Shown here: piece by piece, positions 1 to 8,549 of the stretch | Layout of the letters: each line of letters starts with the position of its first letter | Numbering within the stretch: position 1 is the stretch's first letter | Assembly: GCA_030425285.1 (NCBI GenBank) | Contig: JAUIAY010000010.1 | Coordinates: forward strand, 19,485-83,484 | Reading direction: 5' to 3' | Source: Bacteroidia bacterium | Lineage (GTDB): Bacteria > Bacteroidota > Bacteroidia > Flavobacteriales > Flavobacteriaceae | Length of the DNA stretch: 64,000 nt | Translations under genes and position numbers: made by a program | The notes under the pieces: model-generated | What the model was told of the DNA's origin: nothing | Seen by the model: only the letters and a program-made list of their open reading frames with translations | Database searches by the model: none

Positions 1-2
1 TA

Positions 3-539
3 ATTAAGTATCGAAAAAACATTGGAAATCTTTGTAAGAAAGCTCGAACGGTAATTCTGGATAAAAAGGATGAAGAAAACTTATTACTACTTATGTCTTG
101 CGGAACTGCCTTTATGGATTTTTATTTCAAACCTAATACAGGTGGCTATGAAGCTTTAAAAAATTCTAATTACTTCGGAAAAATAAACAATACAGATTTA
201 GATTCTCTTTTAATTCGCTATCATAGATTAGTTGATGATATTTCGCAAAACGAAAAAAGTTATAATGGTTTCCTAAAAGGTCAAGAAAATTATATTTCCA
301 CTCAATTTGATAAATCGTTAGTTCTTGCAACAGCATTCTTACCTCCAGATTCGTTAAGCATAAGAGCTACGCCACAATCAGAATATTTTGAAGATTTCAA
401 AGAGTATACATCATCTGCATCATATAGAAACGTCATAAATTTAGCAGCTTTTCAGTTTGACTGGATGATTGATTTATATGTTCAACTTGATGAAGTAGGC
501 AATAACGTGATCAAGGAAATAGATTCTTATGATAATTAA
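3..539 (+). CDS. hypothetical protein, 5'-truncated by the window edge
   Basis: The frame is open from the first bases of the window, so the gene begins outside it; 178 codons are visible before the TAA. An internal ATG at 93 is not needed as a start, because the codons before it (beginning IKYRKNIGNLCKKAR) already look like protein. The visible part is charged and aromatic, with no membrane segment and no motif I recognise. The tail vaguely recalls the soluble part of small flavobacterial membrane-anchored proteins of the DUF6090 kind, but that is a weak impression. It is followed by a 101-bp spacer and converges on rimO. No function is proposed. Confidence 0.6.
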   Translation: MKYRKNIGNLCKKARTVILDKKDEENLLLLMSCGTAFMDFYFKPNTGGYEALKNSNYFGKINNTDLDSLLIRYHRLVDDISQNEKSYNGFLKGQENYISTQFDKSLVLATAFLPPDSLSIRATPQSEYFEDFKEYTSSASYRNVINLAAFQFDWMIDLYVQLDEVGNNVIKEIDSYDN

Positions 540-640
540 TATTATAACATCAACGCAACAACATATAAAGTATATTACTTCTCAAAATCCTTGCTGATTT
601 TTACGCAATATGCCTTGAACGAACAGGACAACGAAGTTTC

Positions 641-1945
641 CTAGCTCACCACTTCGCCATAAAGATCAAAGTCTGCGGCATCCGTAATTTTTACTTGTGT
701 GTACTCCCCTGTTTTTAAATAGGTTTTAGAAGCATCTATCAACACCTCATTATCTACGTCTGGTGAATCGTATTCTGTACGTCCTACAAAATAATTGCCT
801 TCCTTTCTATCTATAACCACTTTAAATTCTTGACCTATTTTAGCTTGGTTGAGTTCCCAAGAAATCTGTGATTGGATTTCCATAATTTCATTGGCACGCT
901 CTTGCTTCACGTCTTCTGGTACGTCATCTTCTAAATTATAAGCATGGGTGTTTTCCTCATGGCTATAGGTAAAGCAACCTAAACGTTCAAAACGCATATC
1001 TTGCACCCATTGTTTCAGTTCTTGGAAGTTTTCTTCAGTCTCACCGGGATAACCTACAATCAATGTAGTACGAATGGTCATTTCTGGAACAGCTTGTCGG
1101 AACTGTTTGATGAGTTTGGTAGTCTTCTCTTTAGTCGTCCCACGACGCATACTTTTTAAAATATCATCTGAAATATGCTGCAACGGAATGTCCAAATAAT
1201 TACAGATTTTAGGCTCTCGGTTCATCACATCCAGCACATCCAGTGGAAATCCTGTTGGAAAGGCATAATGCAAACGAATCCACTCAATGCCATCAACTTT
1301 TACTAAAGCTTCCAACAGTTCAGCTAGATTACGTTTTTTGTATAAATCGAGTCCGTAATAGGTTAAATCCTGCGCAATCAGAATCAATTCCTTTACACCA
1401 TTGGCAGCCAACTTTTCAGCTTCGGTTACCAGTTCCTCAATAGGTGTACTTTTATGTTTACCACGCATTAAGGGAATAGCACAAAAGCTACAGGGTCTGT
1501 CACAGCCCTCGGCTATTTTTAAATAGGCATAATTTTTAGGTGTGGTAGTTAAACGTTCGCCTATTAACTCATGCTTGTAATCAGCTCCCAAAGCTTTCAA
1601 TAAATGTGGTAATTCGGTTGTTCCAAAATAGGCATCCACATCAGGAATTTCCTTTTGTAAATCGGGTTTGTAGCGTTCACTTAAGCAACCTGTTACAAAA
1701 ACCTTATCAACTTCGCCTGCTTCTTTCTTTTGCATGAATTCCAAAATAGTATTCACGCTTTCTTCCTTCGCATTATTAATAAAACCGCAGGTATTGATGA
1801 CCACTACATTGCCTTCTTCTTCATGAGCTACGTCCTTCCCATTGGCTTTTAATTGCCCCATTAACACTTCGCTGTCATAAACATTTTTACTACAGCCCAA
1901 TGTAACCACATTAATCTTATTCTTTTTAAGCGACTTTGTTCTCAT
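641..1945 (-). CDS. rimO: ribosomal protein S12 methylthiotransferase RimO
   Basis: Radical SAM enzyme that methylthiolates the conserved aspartate of ribosomal protein uS12 using two iron-sulfur clusters. The 434-residue length is normal. The N-terminal UPF0004 domain carries cluster ligands C18 (GCSKN), C53 (NTCGF) and C87 (TGCLSERY). The radical SAM motif CxxxCxxC is C148, C152, C155, and a TRAM RNA-binding domain fills roughly the last 65 residues. GCSKN and CDRPCSFCAIPLMRG favour RimO over its tRNA-modifying relative MiaB. A TATCTTTG -7 element lies 18 bp before the ATG, so it has its own promoter although it lies downstream of the ftsY block, separated by two opposite-strand lipoprotein genes. 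Confidence 0.95.
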   Translation of the reverse strand: MRTKSLKKNKINVVTLGCSKNVYDSEVLMGQLKANGKDVAHEEEGNVVVINTCGFINNAKEESVNTILEFMQKKEAGEVDKVFVTGCLSERYKPDLQKEIPDVDAYFGTTELPHLLKALGADYKHELIGERLTTTPKNYAYLKIAEGCDRPCSFCAIPLMRGKHKSTPIEELVTEAEKLAANGVKELILIAQDLTYYGLDLYKKRNLAELLEALVKVDGIEWIRLHYAFPTGFPLDVLDVMNREPKICNYLDIPLQHISDDILKSMRRGTTKEKTTKLIKQFRQAVPEMTIRTTLIVGYPGETEENFQELKQWVQDMRFERLGCFTYSHEENTHAYNLEDDVPEDVKQERANEIMEIQSQISWELNQAKIGQEFKVVIDRKEGNYFVGRTEYDSPDVDNEVLIDASKTYLKTGEYTQVKITDAADFDLYGEVVS

Positions 1946-1962
1946 AACTAAATTTCAGGCAG

Positions 1963-1970
1963 CAAAGATA
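1963..1970 (-). promoter_or_regulatory. Bacteroidota -7 promoter element of rimO
   Basis: Read on the minus strand this is TATCTTTG, an exact match to the TAnnTTTG -7 consensus of the Bacteroidota primary sigma factor, 18 bp upstream of the rimO ATG. I see no convincing -33 TTG at the usual spacing, so the call rests on the -7 element alone. Confidence 0.5.
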
Positions 1971-2024
1971 CAACCTAATTTAAACCTTTTATATCTTTAT
2001 CAGTCATAAATAAAACATCTGTCC

Positions 2025-3101
2025 ATGAAAACCATCCTTTTAGCATGTTTTAGCTTATCATTGTTGACATCCTGTTCTTCCAGTGATTCAGAACCCAATA
2101 TTCCAAATACGCCAGATAATTCAACTGTATATTTTCCTCCTGTAGATTCCAACAGTTGGGAAACGATTGCTCCAAGTGAATTAAGTTGGAACGACCAAGA
2201 ACTTTCAAATCTGATGAGTTTTTTGGAAGACAAAAACACCAAAAGTTTTATAATGCTTCACAATGGTAAAATAGCTGTGGAATGGTATATGAACGGTCAT
2301 TCAGATTCCTCACCTTGGTATTGGGCAAGCGCAGGAAAAACATTGACATCTGCCATGGCTGGTATTGCTCAAGATAATGACATTCTTAACATCAACAATA
2401 AAGTTTCTGACTACCTCGGAACCGCATGGACTAGTGCTCCTTTAGAAAAAGAAAACTTGATTACCTGTAAAAATTTGTTGTCCATGGATTCAGGATTGGA
2501 TGATAGTTTAGGCGATGATGTTTCTCCTGAAAATCTTCAATATGTTGCTGATGCAGGAACACGTTGGGCTTACCATAATGTTTATGTAAAAATGCAAGTT
2601 GTTATTTCGCAAGCTAGTGGTCAAACTTGGGCAAACTATTTCAATGTAAACTTAAGAGATGTCATTGGTATGTCGGGAAATTGGATTCCACTAAACGATT
2701 TAAGTGTTTATTGGAGTAACACACGTAGCATGGCACGTTTTGGGTTGCTCATTTTTGCCAATGGTAAATGGGAAGAAACCCAAATTATTCCTGAAGCTTT
2801 TTTAAATGAAGCTACAAACACTTCACAAAACATCAATGAAGCCTATGGTTACTTATGGTGGTTGAATGGTAAGTCCAGTTTTCATCTACCACAATCTCAA
2901 TTTGAATTCCCTGGTGAAATGATTCCTAATGCGCCAAGTGATATGTTTGCTGCCTTGGGTAAAAATGACCAAAAAATTTATGTGGTGCCCAGTAAAAATT
3001 TAGTGGTTATCAGAATGGGAGAAGCTGCCGATGATGAAAATTTTGCACTCTCTACTTTCGATAATGACCTTTGGGAGTATATAAATGCTGTGATTGAATG
3101 A
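2025..3101 (+). CDS. lipoprotein serine hydrolase, beta-lactamase/PBP-like (class C fold)
   Basis: Surface- or periplasm-facing serine hydrolase of the beta-lactamase-related family (COG1680). The signal peptide ends in lipobox LTSC with C17 as the lipidated residue, followed by a Ser/Asp-rich linker. The catalytic SxxK motif is S102-A-G-K105 and the YxN motif is Y183-H-N185, both in the expected order. Family members include esterases, D-amino-acid peptidases and inactive paralogues, so the substrate cannot be assigned. The gene is divergent from rimO with about 80 bp between starts. With the next gene it interrupts an ftsY-rimO neighbourhood that I believe is usually contiguous in relatives. 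Confidence 0.85.
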   Translation: MKTILLACFSLSLLTSCSSSDSEPNIPNTPDNSTVYFPPVDSNSWETIAPSELSWNDQELSNLMSFLEDKNTKSFIMLHNGKIAVEWYMNGHSDSSPWYWASAGKTLTSAMAGIAQDNDILNINNKVSDYLGTAWTSAPLEKENLITCKNLLSMDSGLDDSLGDDVSPENLQYVADAGTRWAYHNVYVKMQVVISQASGQTWANYFNVNLRDVIGMSGNWIPLNDLSVYWSNTRSMARFGLLIFANGKWEETQIIPEAFLNEATNTSQNINEAYGYLWWLNGKSSFHLPQSQFEFPGEMIPNAPSDMFAALGKNDQKIYVVPSKNLVVIRMGEAADDENFALSTFDNDLWEYINAVIE

Positions 3102-3240
3102 AATTAAGTATCAGGAAAATTCAATACAACAAATCCTAATTTGTTTGGGTTCAACCTTTTAAATATTATTTAATAGTTTCTGTTTGGTTTATATGCGATT
3201 TGCATATATTTATCGAATTAATTAACCCTAACAATATTTT

Positions 3241-4317
3241 ATGAAGAAGCTATTAATCCTTTTTATTTCAATTTTAATTTTCAACTGTTCTGGTGACGAT
3301 TCCAATAATGACAATCCGCCTGAAAATTCAGTAATTTGCGAAAGAGCCATAAGTATTGATGTATATCTTGTTTCAGAAAATTCTGCTGGAATTGGCTGGG
3401 TTACAGAAGTTTCGGGAGAAACTATTCCAAGCTCTTGGGTCGTGGAAATTGGCTCACAAGGTTTTGCTCCTGGCACTGGCACAACTTACAATACCTCATC
3501 AAATTATTTTGATTTTAACAATTTAAACCCTTCTACTTCCTATGATGTCTATATTAAATCAAAATGTGGCAGCAATGTATTTGGAGATAATGTTGGGCCT
3601 ATTTCTTTTACAACAGAAGGTGTTTGTACAACGCCAAGCAATTTAAACTTGTACACAGTAGATACTTGTGGATTTGGTGTTGATTGGTATGGAGAGAATG
3701 AATCAGCTTGGGAAATTGAGTTTGGAGAATCTGGCTTTACTCTTGGAACAGGAACAGTAATTAGCACTTCGAATACAGATTATTATATCAATACAGATAT
3801 ATCTCCTAATACAACATATGAAGTCTATGTGAGAGCCAATTGTGGTTCACAAGGATATAGTAATTATACAAATGCTATTGTAGTAACTACTGATCCATTA
3901 ACCTCTGATGCATTATCTGGTTATTTTGTTGGTAATTATGCAATCCAAGATGTCACGGCCACAGTGGGACCTAGCAATAGTACAGAGAATTTTGAGACGG
4001 GAACTGTTACATTGTCTGCACATCCAACAGATCCTAATAAGAGAATTTTTAATGCCAATATATTACCTGCATTTATTTTTTCCTCTCATGAGATTACTTT
4101 AGATTTTAATATGGACATGACTGTAGATATGTCTAATGTTAACACAACTTTATCTTGTAATAGCGGCGCTTCAAATTTAATTTTCACTAGCGCTGGTAGC
4201 GGTAATTCTAGCTATGACCCATGTAATGATGATTATATTCTTGTGACTTACATAGAAGATGCCAATGCTTCTTGTGGTGGTCCTTATACATCCTCATTCA
4301 GTTTAACCAAACTATAA
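3241..4317 (+). CDS. lipoprotein with two fibronectin type III domains
   Basis: Predicted lipoprotein: a hydrophobic signal ends in FNC with C16 as lipidation site, then an Asp/Asn-rich linker. Two fibronectin type III modules follow, at about residues 34-125 and 128-217. Both carry the TSYDVYIKSKCGS / TTYEVYVRANCGS signature typical of flavobacterial secreted proteins. The remaining 140 residues form a beta-rich C-terminal region I do not recognise, with Cys residues that could form disulfides. No enzymatic motif is visible, so a surface binding or structural role is only inference. It ends against a strong hairpin terminator shared with ftsY. Confidence 0.75.
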   Translation: MKKLLILFISILIFNCSGDDSNNDNPPENSVICERAISIDVYLVSENSAGIGWVTEVSGETIPSSWVVEIGSQGFAPGTGTTYNTSSNYFDFNNLNPSTSYDVYIKSKCGSNVFGDNVGPISFTTEGVCTTPSNLNLYTVDTCGFGVDWYGENESAWEIEFGESGFTLGTGTVISTSNTDYYINTDISPNTTYEVYVRANCGSQGYSNYTNAIVVTTDPLTSDALSGYFVGNYAIQDVTATVGPSNSTENFETGTVTLSAHPTDPNKRIFNANILPAFIFSSHEITLDFNMDMTVDMSNVNTTLSCNSGASNLIFTSAGSGNSSYDPCNDDYILVTYIEDANASCGGPYTSSFSLTKL

Positions 4318-4324
4318 AAAAAAC

Positions 4325-4358
4325 AAAAGAGGCTAAATTTTAAAATTTAGCCTCTTTT
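4325..4358. terminator. bidirectional intrinsic terminator
   Basis: A perfect 17-bp inverted repeat (AAAAGAGGCTAAATTTT and its complement, no spacer) with T-tracts on both strands. It lies between the convergent lipoprotein gene ending at 4317 and ftsY ending at 4382, so it can serve both. Confidence 0.9.
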
Positions 4359-4381
4359 TTTATATCCCTTTTTGAATACTT

Positions 4382-5335
4382 TTATTTGAAGAAAGAGTCT
4401 ACAAATTCATACTTATTGAAGACTTGTAAATCCTCAATCCCTTCACCTACTCCAATATATTTTACTGGAATTTGAAACTGGTCCGATATTCCAATAACTA
4501 CCCCACCTTTTGCAGTTCCGTCCAATTTGGTAACAGCTAATGAGGTTACTTCGGTAGCAGCTGTAAATTGTTTGGCTTGTTCAAAGGCATTCTGTCCTGT
4601 AGAACCATCTAAAACCAATAATACATCGTGAGGTGCGTCACCAACTACTTTTTGCATAACGCGCTTAACTTTGGTAAGCTCGTTCATAAGGTTGACTTTA
4701 TTGTGCAAACGACCAGCCGTATCAATGATGATAACATCAGCATCTTGATTAACACCTGACTGTAGTGCATCAAAGGCTACTGAAGCGGGATCACTACCCA
4801 TTTTTTGTTTAATCATAGGAACATCTACACGATCGGCCCAAACCTGCAATTGATCAATGGCAGCAGCTCTAAACGTATCAGCAGCTCCTAAAACTACTTT
4901 TAATCCTTTTTTCTTGAATTGATAAGCCAGTTTTCCAATGGTAGTTGTTTTACCAACACCATTGACACCAACAACCATCAATACATAAGGTTTTTTATCT
5001 GCTGGAATAGTATATTCTGTTTCCTCACCTGAATTGGTTTCGCTCAACAATCCAGCGATTTCTTCCCGAAGGATTTTGTTAAGTTCATCGGTACCCAAGT
5101 ATTTATCCTTGGCAACACGCGCTTCTATACGCTCAATAACTTTTAAGGTTGTATTCACACCAACATCACTGGTAACCAAAACTTCTTCGAGGTTATCCAA
5201 AACCTCATCATCAACTTTAGATTTACCAGCAACAGCCTTACTTAACTTATTAAAGAATGATGTATTTGATTTTTCAAGCCCTTTATCGAGGGTTTCCTTT
5301 TTTTCGGAAGAAAATATTTTTTTAAAAAAACTCAT
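4382..5335 (-). CDS. ftsY: signal recognition particle receptor FtsY
   Basis: SRP-GTPase receptor that docks ribosome-nascent-chain-SRP complexes at the inner membrane. At 317 residues it is the short form, lacking the long acidic A domain of E. coli. The N-terminal Lys-rich helix (MSFFKKIFSSEKK) is the likely membrane-targeting element. The NG domain shows P-loop GVNGVGKT (123-130), DTFRAAA (153-159), DTAGR (205-209) and TKLDG near residue 266. It follows rpmB-rpmG-DUF4295 on the same strand, after a 147-bp gap that holds a terminator-like hairpin. Confidence 0.97.
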   Translation of the reverse strand: MSFFKKIFSSEKKETLDKGLEKSNTSFFNKLSKAVAGKSKVDDEVLDNLEEVLVTSDVGVNTTLKVIERIEARVAKDKYLGTDELNKILREEIAGLLSETNSGEETEYTIPADKKPYVLMVVGVNGVGKTTTIGKLAYQFKKKGLKVVLGAADTFRAAAIDQLQVWADRVDVPMIKQKMGSDPASVAFDALQSGVNQDADVIIIDTAGRLHNKVNLMNELTKVKRVMQKVVGDAPHDVLLVLDGSTGQNAFEQAKQFTAATEVTSLAVTKLDGTAKGGVVIGISDQFQIPVKYIGVGEGIEDLQVFNKYEFVDSFFK

Positions 5336-5423
5336 AGTACTATTAATAACTAAATAGATCCTAGCAAATGCTTTGCCTTAATTTAAAATCTGCCCATTTG
5401 TCATTCGCACGTAAATATAAAAC

Positions 5424-5455
5424 AAAAGCTGCTTCCGATAAACCGAAAGCAGCTT
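5424..5455 (-). terminator. intrinsic terminator after the rpmB-rpmG-DUF4295 operon
   Basis: A 12-bp stem (AAGCTGCTTTCG pairing with CGGAAGCAGCTT, one G-T pair) around a 6-nt loop, followed on the minus strand by TTTTGTTTT. It sits between DUF4295 and ftsY, so ftsY is expressed by read-through or from its own promoter. Confidence 0.8.
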
Positions 5456-5482
5456 GAATATTTTTACTTAAGTAAAGGCTTA

Positions 5483-5635
5483 TTATTGCTTACTTAACCA
5501 ATCGTTAACCAATTCAGGAGCCATAACAGACTCAACAAATGTGTAAGAACCTGTTTTAGGAGATTTTACCATTTTGATAGCTTTTGTTAAACGCTTTGAT
5601 CCTGTTTGTAACGATGCTACTGATTTCTTTGCCAT
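5483..5635 (-). CDS. DUF4295 family small protein
   Basis: A 50-residue basic protein read from ATG at 5635 to TAA at 5483; it begins MAKKSVASLQTGSKRLTKAI and ends VNDWLSKQ. This is the short DUF4295 family that in Bacteroidota is encoded directly behind rpmG. The function is unknown; size, charge and position suggest a ribosome-associated protein, which is inference. It lies 45 bp downstream of rpmG and ends before the terminator at 5424-5455. Confidence 0.85.
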   Translation of the reverse strand: MAKKSVASLQTGSKRLTKAIKMVKSPKTGSYTFVESVMAPELVNDWLSKQ

Positions 5636-5680
5636 GTCTAAATGTTTTAGGACATTTTCACTAGGTGAAAATCTCTATGA

Positions 5681-5863
5681 TTACTTAATCTCTTTATGAA
5701 CAGTCATTCTCTTAAGAATAGGATTAAATTTTTTAATCTCCATTCTATCTGGTGTGTTCTTCTTATTTTTTGTTGTAATATATCTTGAAGTTCCTGGCAT
5801 ACCAGACTCCTTGTGCTCTGTACACTCTAATATTACCTGTATTCTGTTACCTTTCTTTGCCAT
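5681..5863 (-). CDS. rpmG: 50S ribosomal protein bL33
   Basis: Large-subunit ribosomal protein of 60 residues. The sequence [40 protein letters not shown] and a basic tail are diagnostic. It contains only one Cys (in ECTEHK), so it lacks the two CxxC pairs and is the zinc-free form. It is the middle gene of rpmB-rpmG-DUF4295, 19 bp behind rpmB. Confidence 0.97.
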   Translation of the reverse strand: MAKKGNRIQVILECTEHKESGMPGTSRYITTKNKKNTPDRMEIKKFNPILKRMTVHKEIK

Positions 5864-5882
5864 TTTTCTTAACTTTTAGCTA

Positions 5883-6119
5883 TTACTTAATATATCCGTT
5901 TGCTCTAGCTTGTTTTAAAGCAGCAGAAATACCTATTTTGTTAATAGTTTTTAATGTTGAAGCAGCCACTTTTAATGTAACCCACTTATCCTCTTCAGGA
6001 ATATAAAAACGTTTCTTAACCAAATTCGCATTGAATTTACGCTTCGTTTTATTCATTGCATGAGACACGTTGTTTCCAACCATTGCCTTCTTTCCTGTAA
6101 GTTCACAAACTCTTGACAT
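5883..6119 (-). CDS. rpmB: 50S ribosomal protein bL28
   Basis: Large-subunit ribosomal protein of 78 residues. MSRVCELTGKKAMVGNNVSHAMNKTKRKF is the standard bL28 N-terminus, followed by a conserved KVAASTLKTINKIG helix. It is the first gene of the ribosomal mini-operon; the 100-bp gap to cinA upstream is AT-rich and probably contains its promoter, although I see no exact TAnnTTTG there. Confidence 0.97.
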   Translation of the reverse strand: MSRVCELTGKKAMVGNNVSHAMNKTKRKFNANLVKKRFYIPEEDKWVTLKVAASTLKTINKIGISAALKQARANGYIK

Positions 6120-6219
6120 TTTTCTAACTTTAAGTATGTTAATGTGCTTTGATCAATCTATTATTTCAAAACAGGGTGCAAATTTAGTAAATCTTTGGAA
6201 TATCAACAAACTAAAATAA

Positions 6220-7467
6220 CTACTTTTTTAAAATTTCTTTTTGTAGCATTTCAAAAGCTTTGTTTACAGCCTTTCCAATCACTTTTATGCGGTGGTTTCC
6301 AAAATTAAATTCTTCTGTATAAACCTGATCTTTGGTAGCTATGGCTATAAAAACAGTGCCGACTTCAGCATCGGAATCGCCTTTATCAGGTCCAGCATTT
6401 CCGGTGGTAGCTATGGCATAATCGGTATTGAACAATTTCAAGGCGCTCTTTGCCATGGCTTCAGCTACTTGTTGAGACACCACCGACTGATCCTCAATCA
6501 ATTGTTTTGAAATACCTAACACATCCATTTTAGCTTCCGTGGCATAACTTACCACACTACCTTTAAAATATTTGGAAGCACCTGGAATAGCCGTAAAACT
6601 TTCAGCAATTTTTCCTCCTGTACAACTTTCAGCAGTAGCTACTGTTTTTCCTAAATGAGTTAACTGCTTGCCAATTAATGCTTCAATGGAATCATCCGTT
6701 TCATAGCCTGCAAAAATGTCTTCAATCTGCGGCAACAAAGCATCAATTTGTCTTTGCATTTCGGTTTCAACCAATTCTTTATCCATATCTTTAGCAGACA
6801 ATCGTAATCTCACTCGTCCCAAACCTGGCAAATAAGCCAATTTCATAAAACTAGGCAAATTATCTTCCCATTCTTCAATTCTTGCTGCCAAGGAACTTTC
6901 ACCAAGGCCATAGGTTAATAAAGTGGTATGCTTGATGTAAGGAAACTGATGGGTCTTCCTAAGTCTAGGAATAACTTCATCTTCTATGAGTGCTTTCATT
7001 TCGAAAGGAACACCGGGTAATGAAATAAATACTTTTCCAGTTTTTTCAAGCCACATACCTGGAGCGCTACCATACTTATTCATCAAAACGGTAGACTTGG
7101 ATGGTACGAGAGCCTGATCGATATTGACTTGCGCCAGCGGCTTTTTAATATAGACTTCCCACAGATGCTCAATATTCTTTAAAGCCGCATCACTCTGCAC
7201 TAAAGTATCATCAAAATATTCAGCGAGGGTTCGCTTAGTAATATCATCTTTTGTTGGACCTAATCCTCCAGTAATAATGATGATATCAGCATTTTCTTCG
7301 GCTTCGCGAAGTGATTTTAAAATGTGTTCCTTATCATCTTGCACCGATGTAATTTGGTACACCGAAACACCTATTTTGTTTAATTCTTTGCTAATAAAGG
7401 CCGAATTAGTATCGACAATCTGACCAATTAGAATTTCATCTCCAATGGTTATGATTTCAGCCTGCAT
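6220..7467 (-). CDS. cinA: CinA-like protein (nicotinamide-nucleotide amidase / ADP-ribose pyrophosphatase)
   Basis: Two-domain CinA protein of 415 residues. The N-terminal molybdopterin-binding-like (COG1058) domain starts MQAEIITIGDEILIGQIVDTN and contains GGLGPTKDD. The C-terminal PncC-type amidase domain, from about residue 255, shows ESCTGGKIAESF and the TGNAGPDKG motif. Known family members deamidate NMN in pyridine-nucleotide recycling and hydrolyse ADP-ribose; both domains look intact. Its ATG shares one base with the stop of the upstream Hpt gene (TAATG), which suggests translational coupling. Confidence 0.93.
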   Translation of the reverse strand: MQAEIITIGDEILIGQIVDTNSAFISKELNKIGVSVYQITSVQDDKEHILKSLREAEENADIIIITGGLGPTKDDITKRTLAEYFDDTLVQSDAALKNIEHLWEVYIKKPLAQVNIDQALVPSKSTVLMNKYGSAPGMWLEKTGKVFISLPGVPFEMKALIEDEVIPRLRKTHQFPYIKHTTLLTYGLGESSLAARIEEWEDNLPSFMKLAYLPGLGRVRLRLSAKDMDKELVETEMQRQIDALLPQIEDIFAGYETDDSIEALIGKQLTHLGKTVATAESCTGGKIAESFTAIPGASKYFKGSVVSYATEAKMDVLGISKQLIEDQSVVSQQVAEAMAKSALKLFNTDYAIATTGNAGPDKGDSDAEVGTVFIAIATKDQVYTEEFNFGNHRIKVIGKAVNKAFEMLQKEILKK

Positions 7468-7808
7468 TATAATCCGAAGTCTGCTTTTATCTCATCAATG
7501 GCATTTTCGACAGCCACAGTAACAATTTGTAGTTTTTCTGTTGGGTCCATATCTGTCTTCTCAAACTTCCCCCAATCTTGAACCTCAATAAGGTCCTGAA
7601 GAACACCTAATTCAAACAGATCTACGGTTGGTTTCATTTTGTGTGCTGCCTGATATGCCGAATAGTAATCGGTATTGGCAACAGCCACTTTTAAACGTTC
7701 TAAATCTTCGGGCACTTCTTCCAAAAATGCAGCTGCCAAGGCCGCCACAAAATCTTCGTCATTGTCTGCCATTTCACGTACTCTGAATAATTTGTAATGT
7801 TGTTCCAT
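7467..7808 (-). CDS. stand-alone histidine phosphotransfer (Hpt) domain protein
   Basis: A 113-residue helical protein whose only recognisable element is the Hpt phosphoacceptor site YQAAHKMKPTVDLF, with H56 as the predicted phosphorylated residue. Such proteins shuttle phosphate between hybrid kinases and response regulators; no kinase or regulator is nearby. The following MADNDEDFV-type helix and acidic surface fit the four-helix bundle. It sits between the FAH-family hydrolase, which it abuts, and cinA, with which it overlaps by one base, so the three genes are surely co-transcribed. Confidence 0.8.
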   Translation of the reverse strand: MEQHYKLFRVREMADNDEDFVAALAAAFLEEVPEDLERLKVAVANTDYYSAYQAAHKMKPTVDLFELGVLQDLIEVQDWGKFEKTDMDPTEKLQIVTVAVENAIDEIKADFGL

Positions 7809-8420
7809 TTATTTTATTGTTATTGAAAACAGTTCTTTGTCTTCTAAAAATCCTTTTAATTTATCATTTGCAACTACCTTGCCAACTCCAGCAGGTGTTC
7901 CGGTAAATATAATATCTCCAATCTTTAAAGTAAAATATTTAGAGACATATTCTATTAATTCGTCTATTTTCCAGAGCATATGACTGGTGCTTCCTTGTTG
8001 GACGACCTCATCATTTTTTTGTAGTGAAAAATTCAGGTTGTTTAAATCTGAAAACTGTTCTTTAGGTAACCATTCCCCAATTACAGCCGCTCCATCAAAA
8101 GCTTTTGCCTTTTCCCAAGGCAGTCCTTTTTCTTTTAGTTTAGCTTGCAGATCGCGTGCTGTAAAATCAATACCCAAACCAATTTCATTATAGTATTTGT
8201 GTGCAAACTTTTTGTCAATGTACTTACCAACTCTGTTTATTTTCACCAAGACCTCAACCTCATGATGTACATCATCGGAAAAATCGGGAATGAAAAACGG
8301 TTGCTTTTTCAAGAGAATAGCCGTGTCAGGCTTTAAAAACACCACCGGATCAGTGGGTTTTTCATTCTCAAGTTCCTCAATGTGCTTGGTGTAATTACGA
8401 CCGATGCAGATTAATTTCAT
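7809..8420 (-). CDS. fumarylacetoacetate hydrolase (FAH) family protein
   Basis: A 203-residue single-domain FAH-fold protein. The metal-binding signature HHEVEV is at 52-57 (E54, E56), GIDFTARD supplies D85, and KAFDGAAVIG and GTPAGVGKV complete the active-site region. Family activities include acylpyruvate hydrolysis, oxaloacetate decarboxylation and oxaloacetate tautomerisation, and the sequence alone does not decide between them. Its stop directly abuts the Hpt start. It leads the FAH-Hpt-cinA operon. Confidence 0.85.
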   Translation of the reverse strand: MKLICIGRNYTKHIEELENEKPTDPVVFLKPDTAILLKKQPFFIPDFSDDVHHEVEVLVKINRVGKYIDKKFAHKYYNEIGLGIDFTARDLQAKLKEKGLPWEKAKAFDGAAVIGEWLPKEQFSDLNNLNFSLQKNDEVVQQGSTSHMLWKIDELIEYVSKYFTLKIGDIIFTGTPAGVGKVVANDKLKGFLEDKELFSITIK

Positions 8421-8497
8421 TTTTTTAAGATTATAGAATATAGACCGCTGCGCTTTAGACGCTAGACGGTTATATAAATCATTATTTTATATATCCA

Positions 8498-8542
8498 GAT
8501 TCCGGCCTTCATTTCGACAAGCTCAATGTGACACGCAGGAAT
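8498..8542. repeat. interspersed intergenic repeat, copy 1
   Basis: About 45 bp of GC-richer sequence containing GATTCCGGCC, CATTTCGA, CTCAATG and CGCAGGAAT. The same ordered blocks occur at 10883-10928. It lies between the exonuclease stop (8550) and the FAH gene start, next to another short palindrome-like patch (8441-8470). No coding potential is seen. Confidence 0.6.
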
Positions 8543-8549
8543 GACATGA

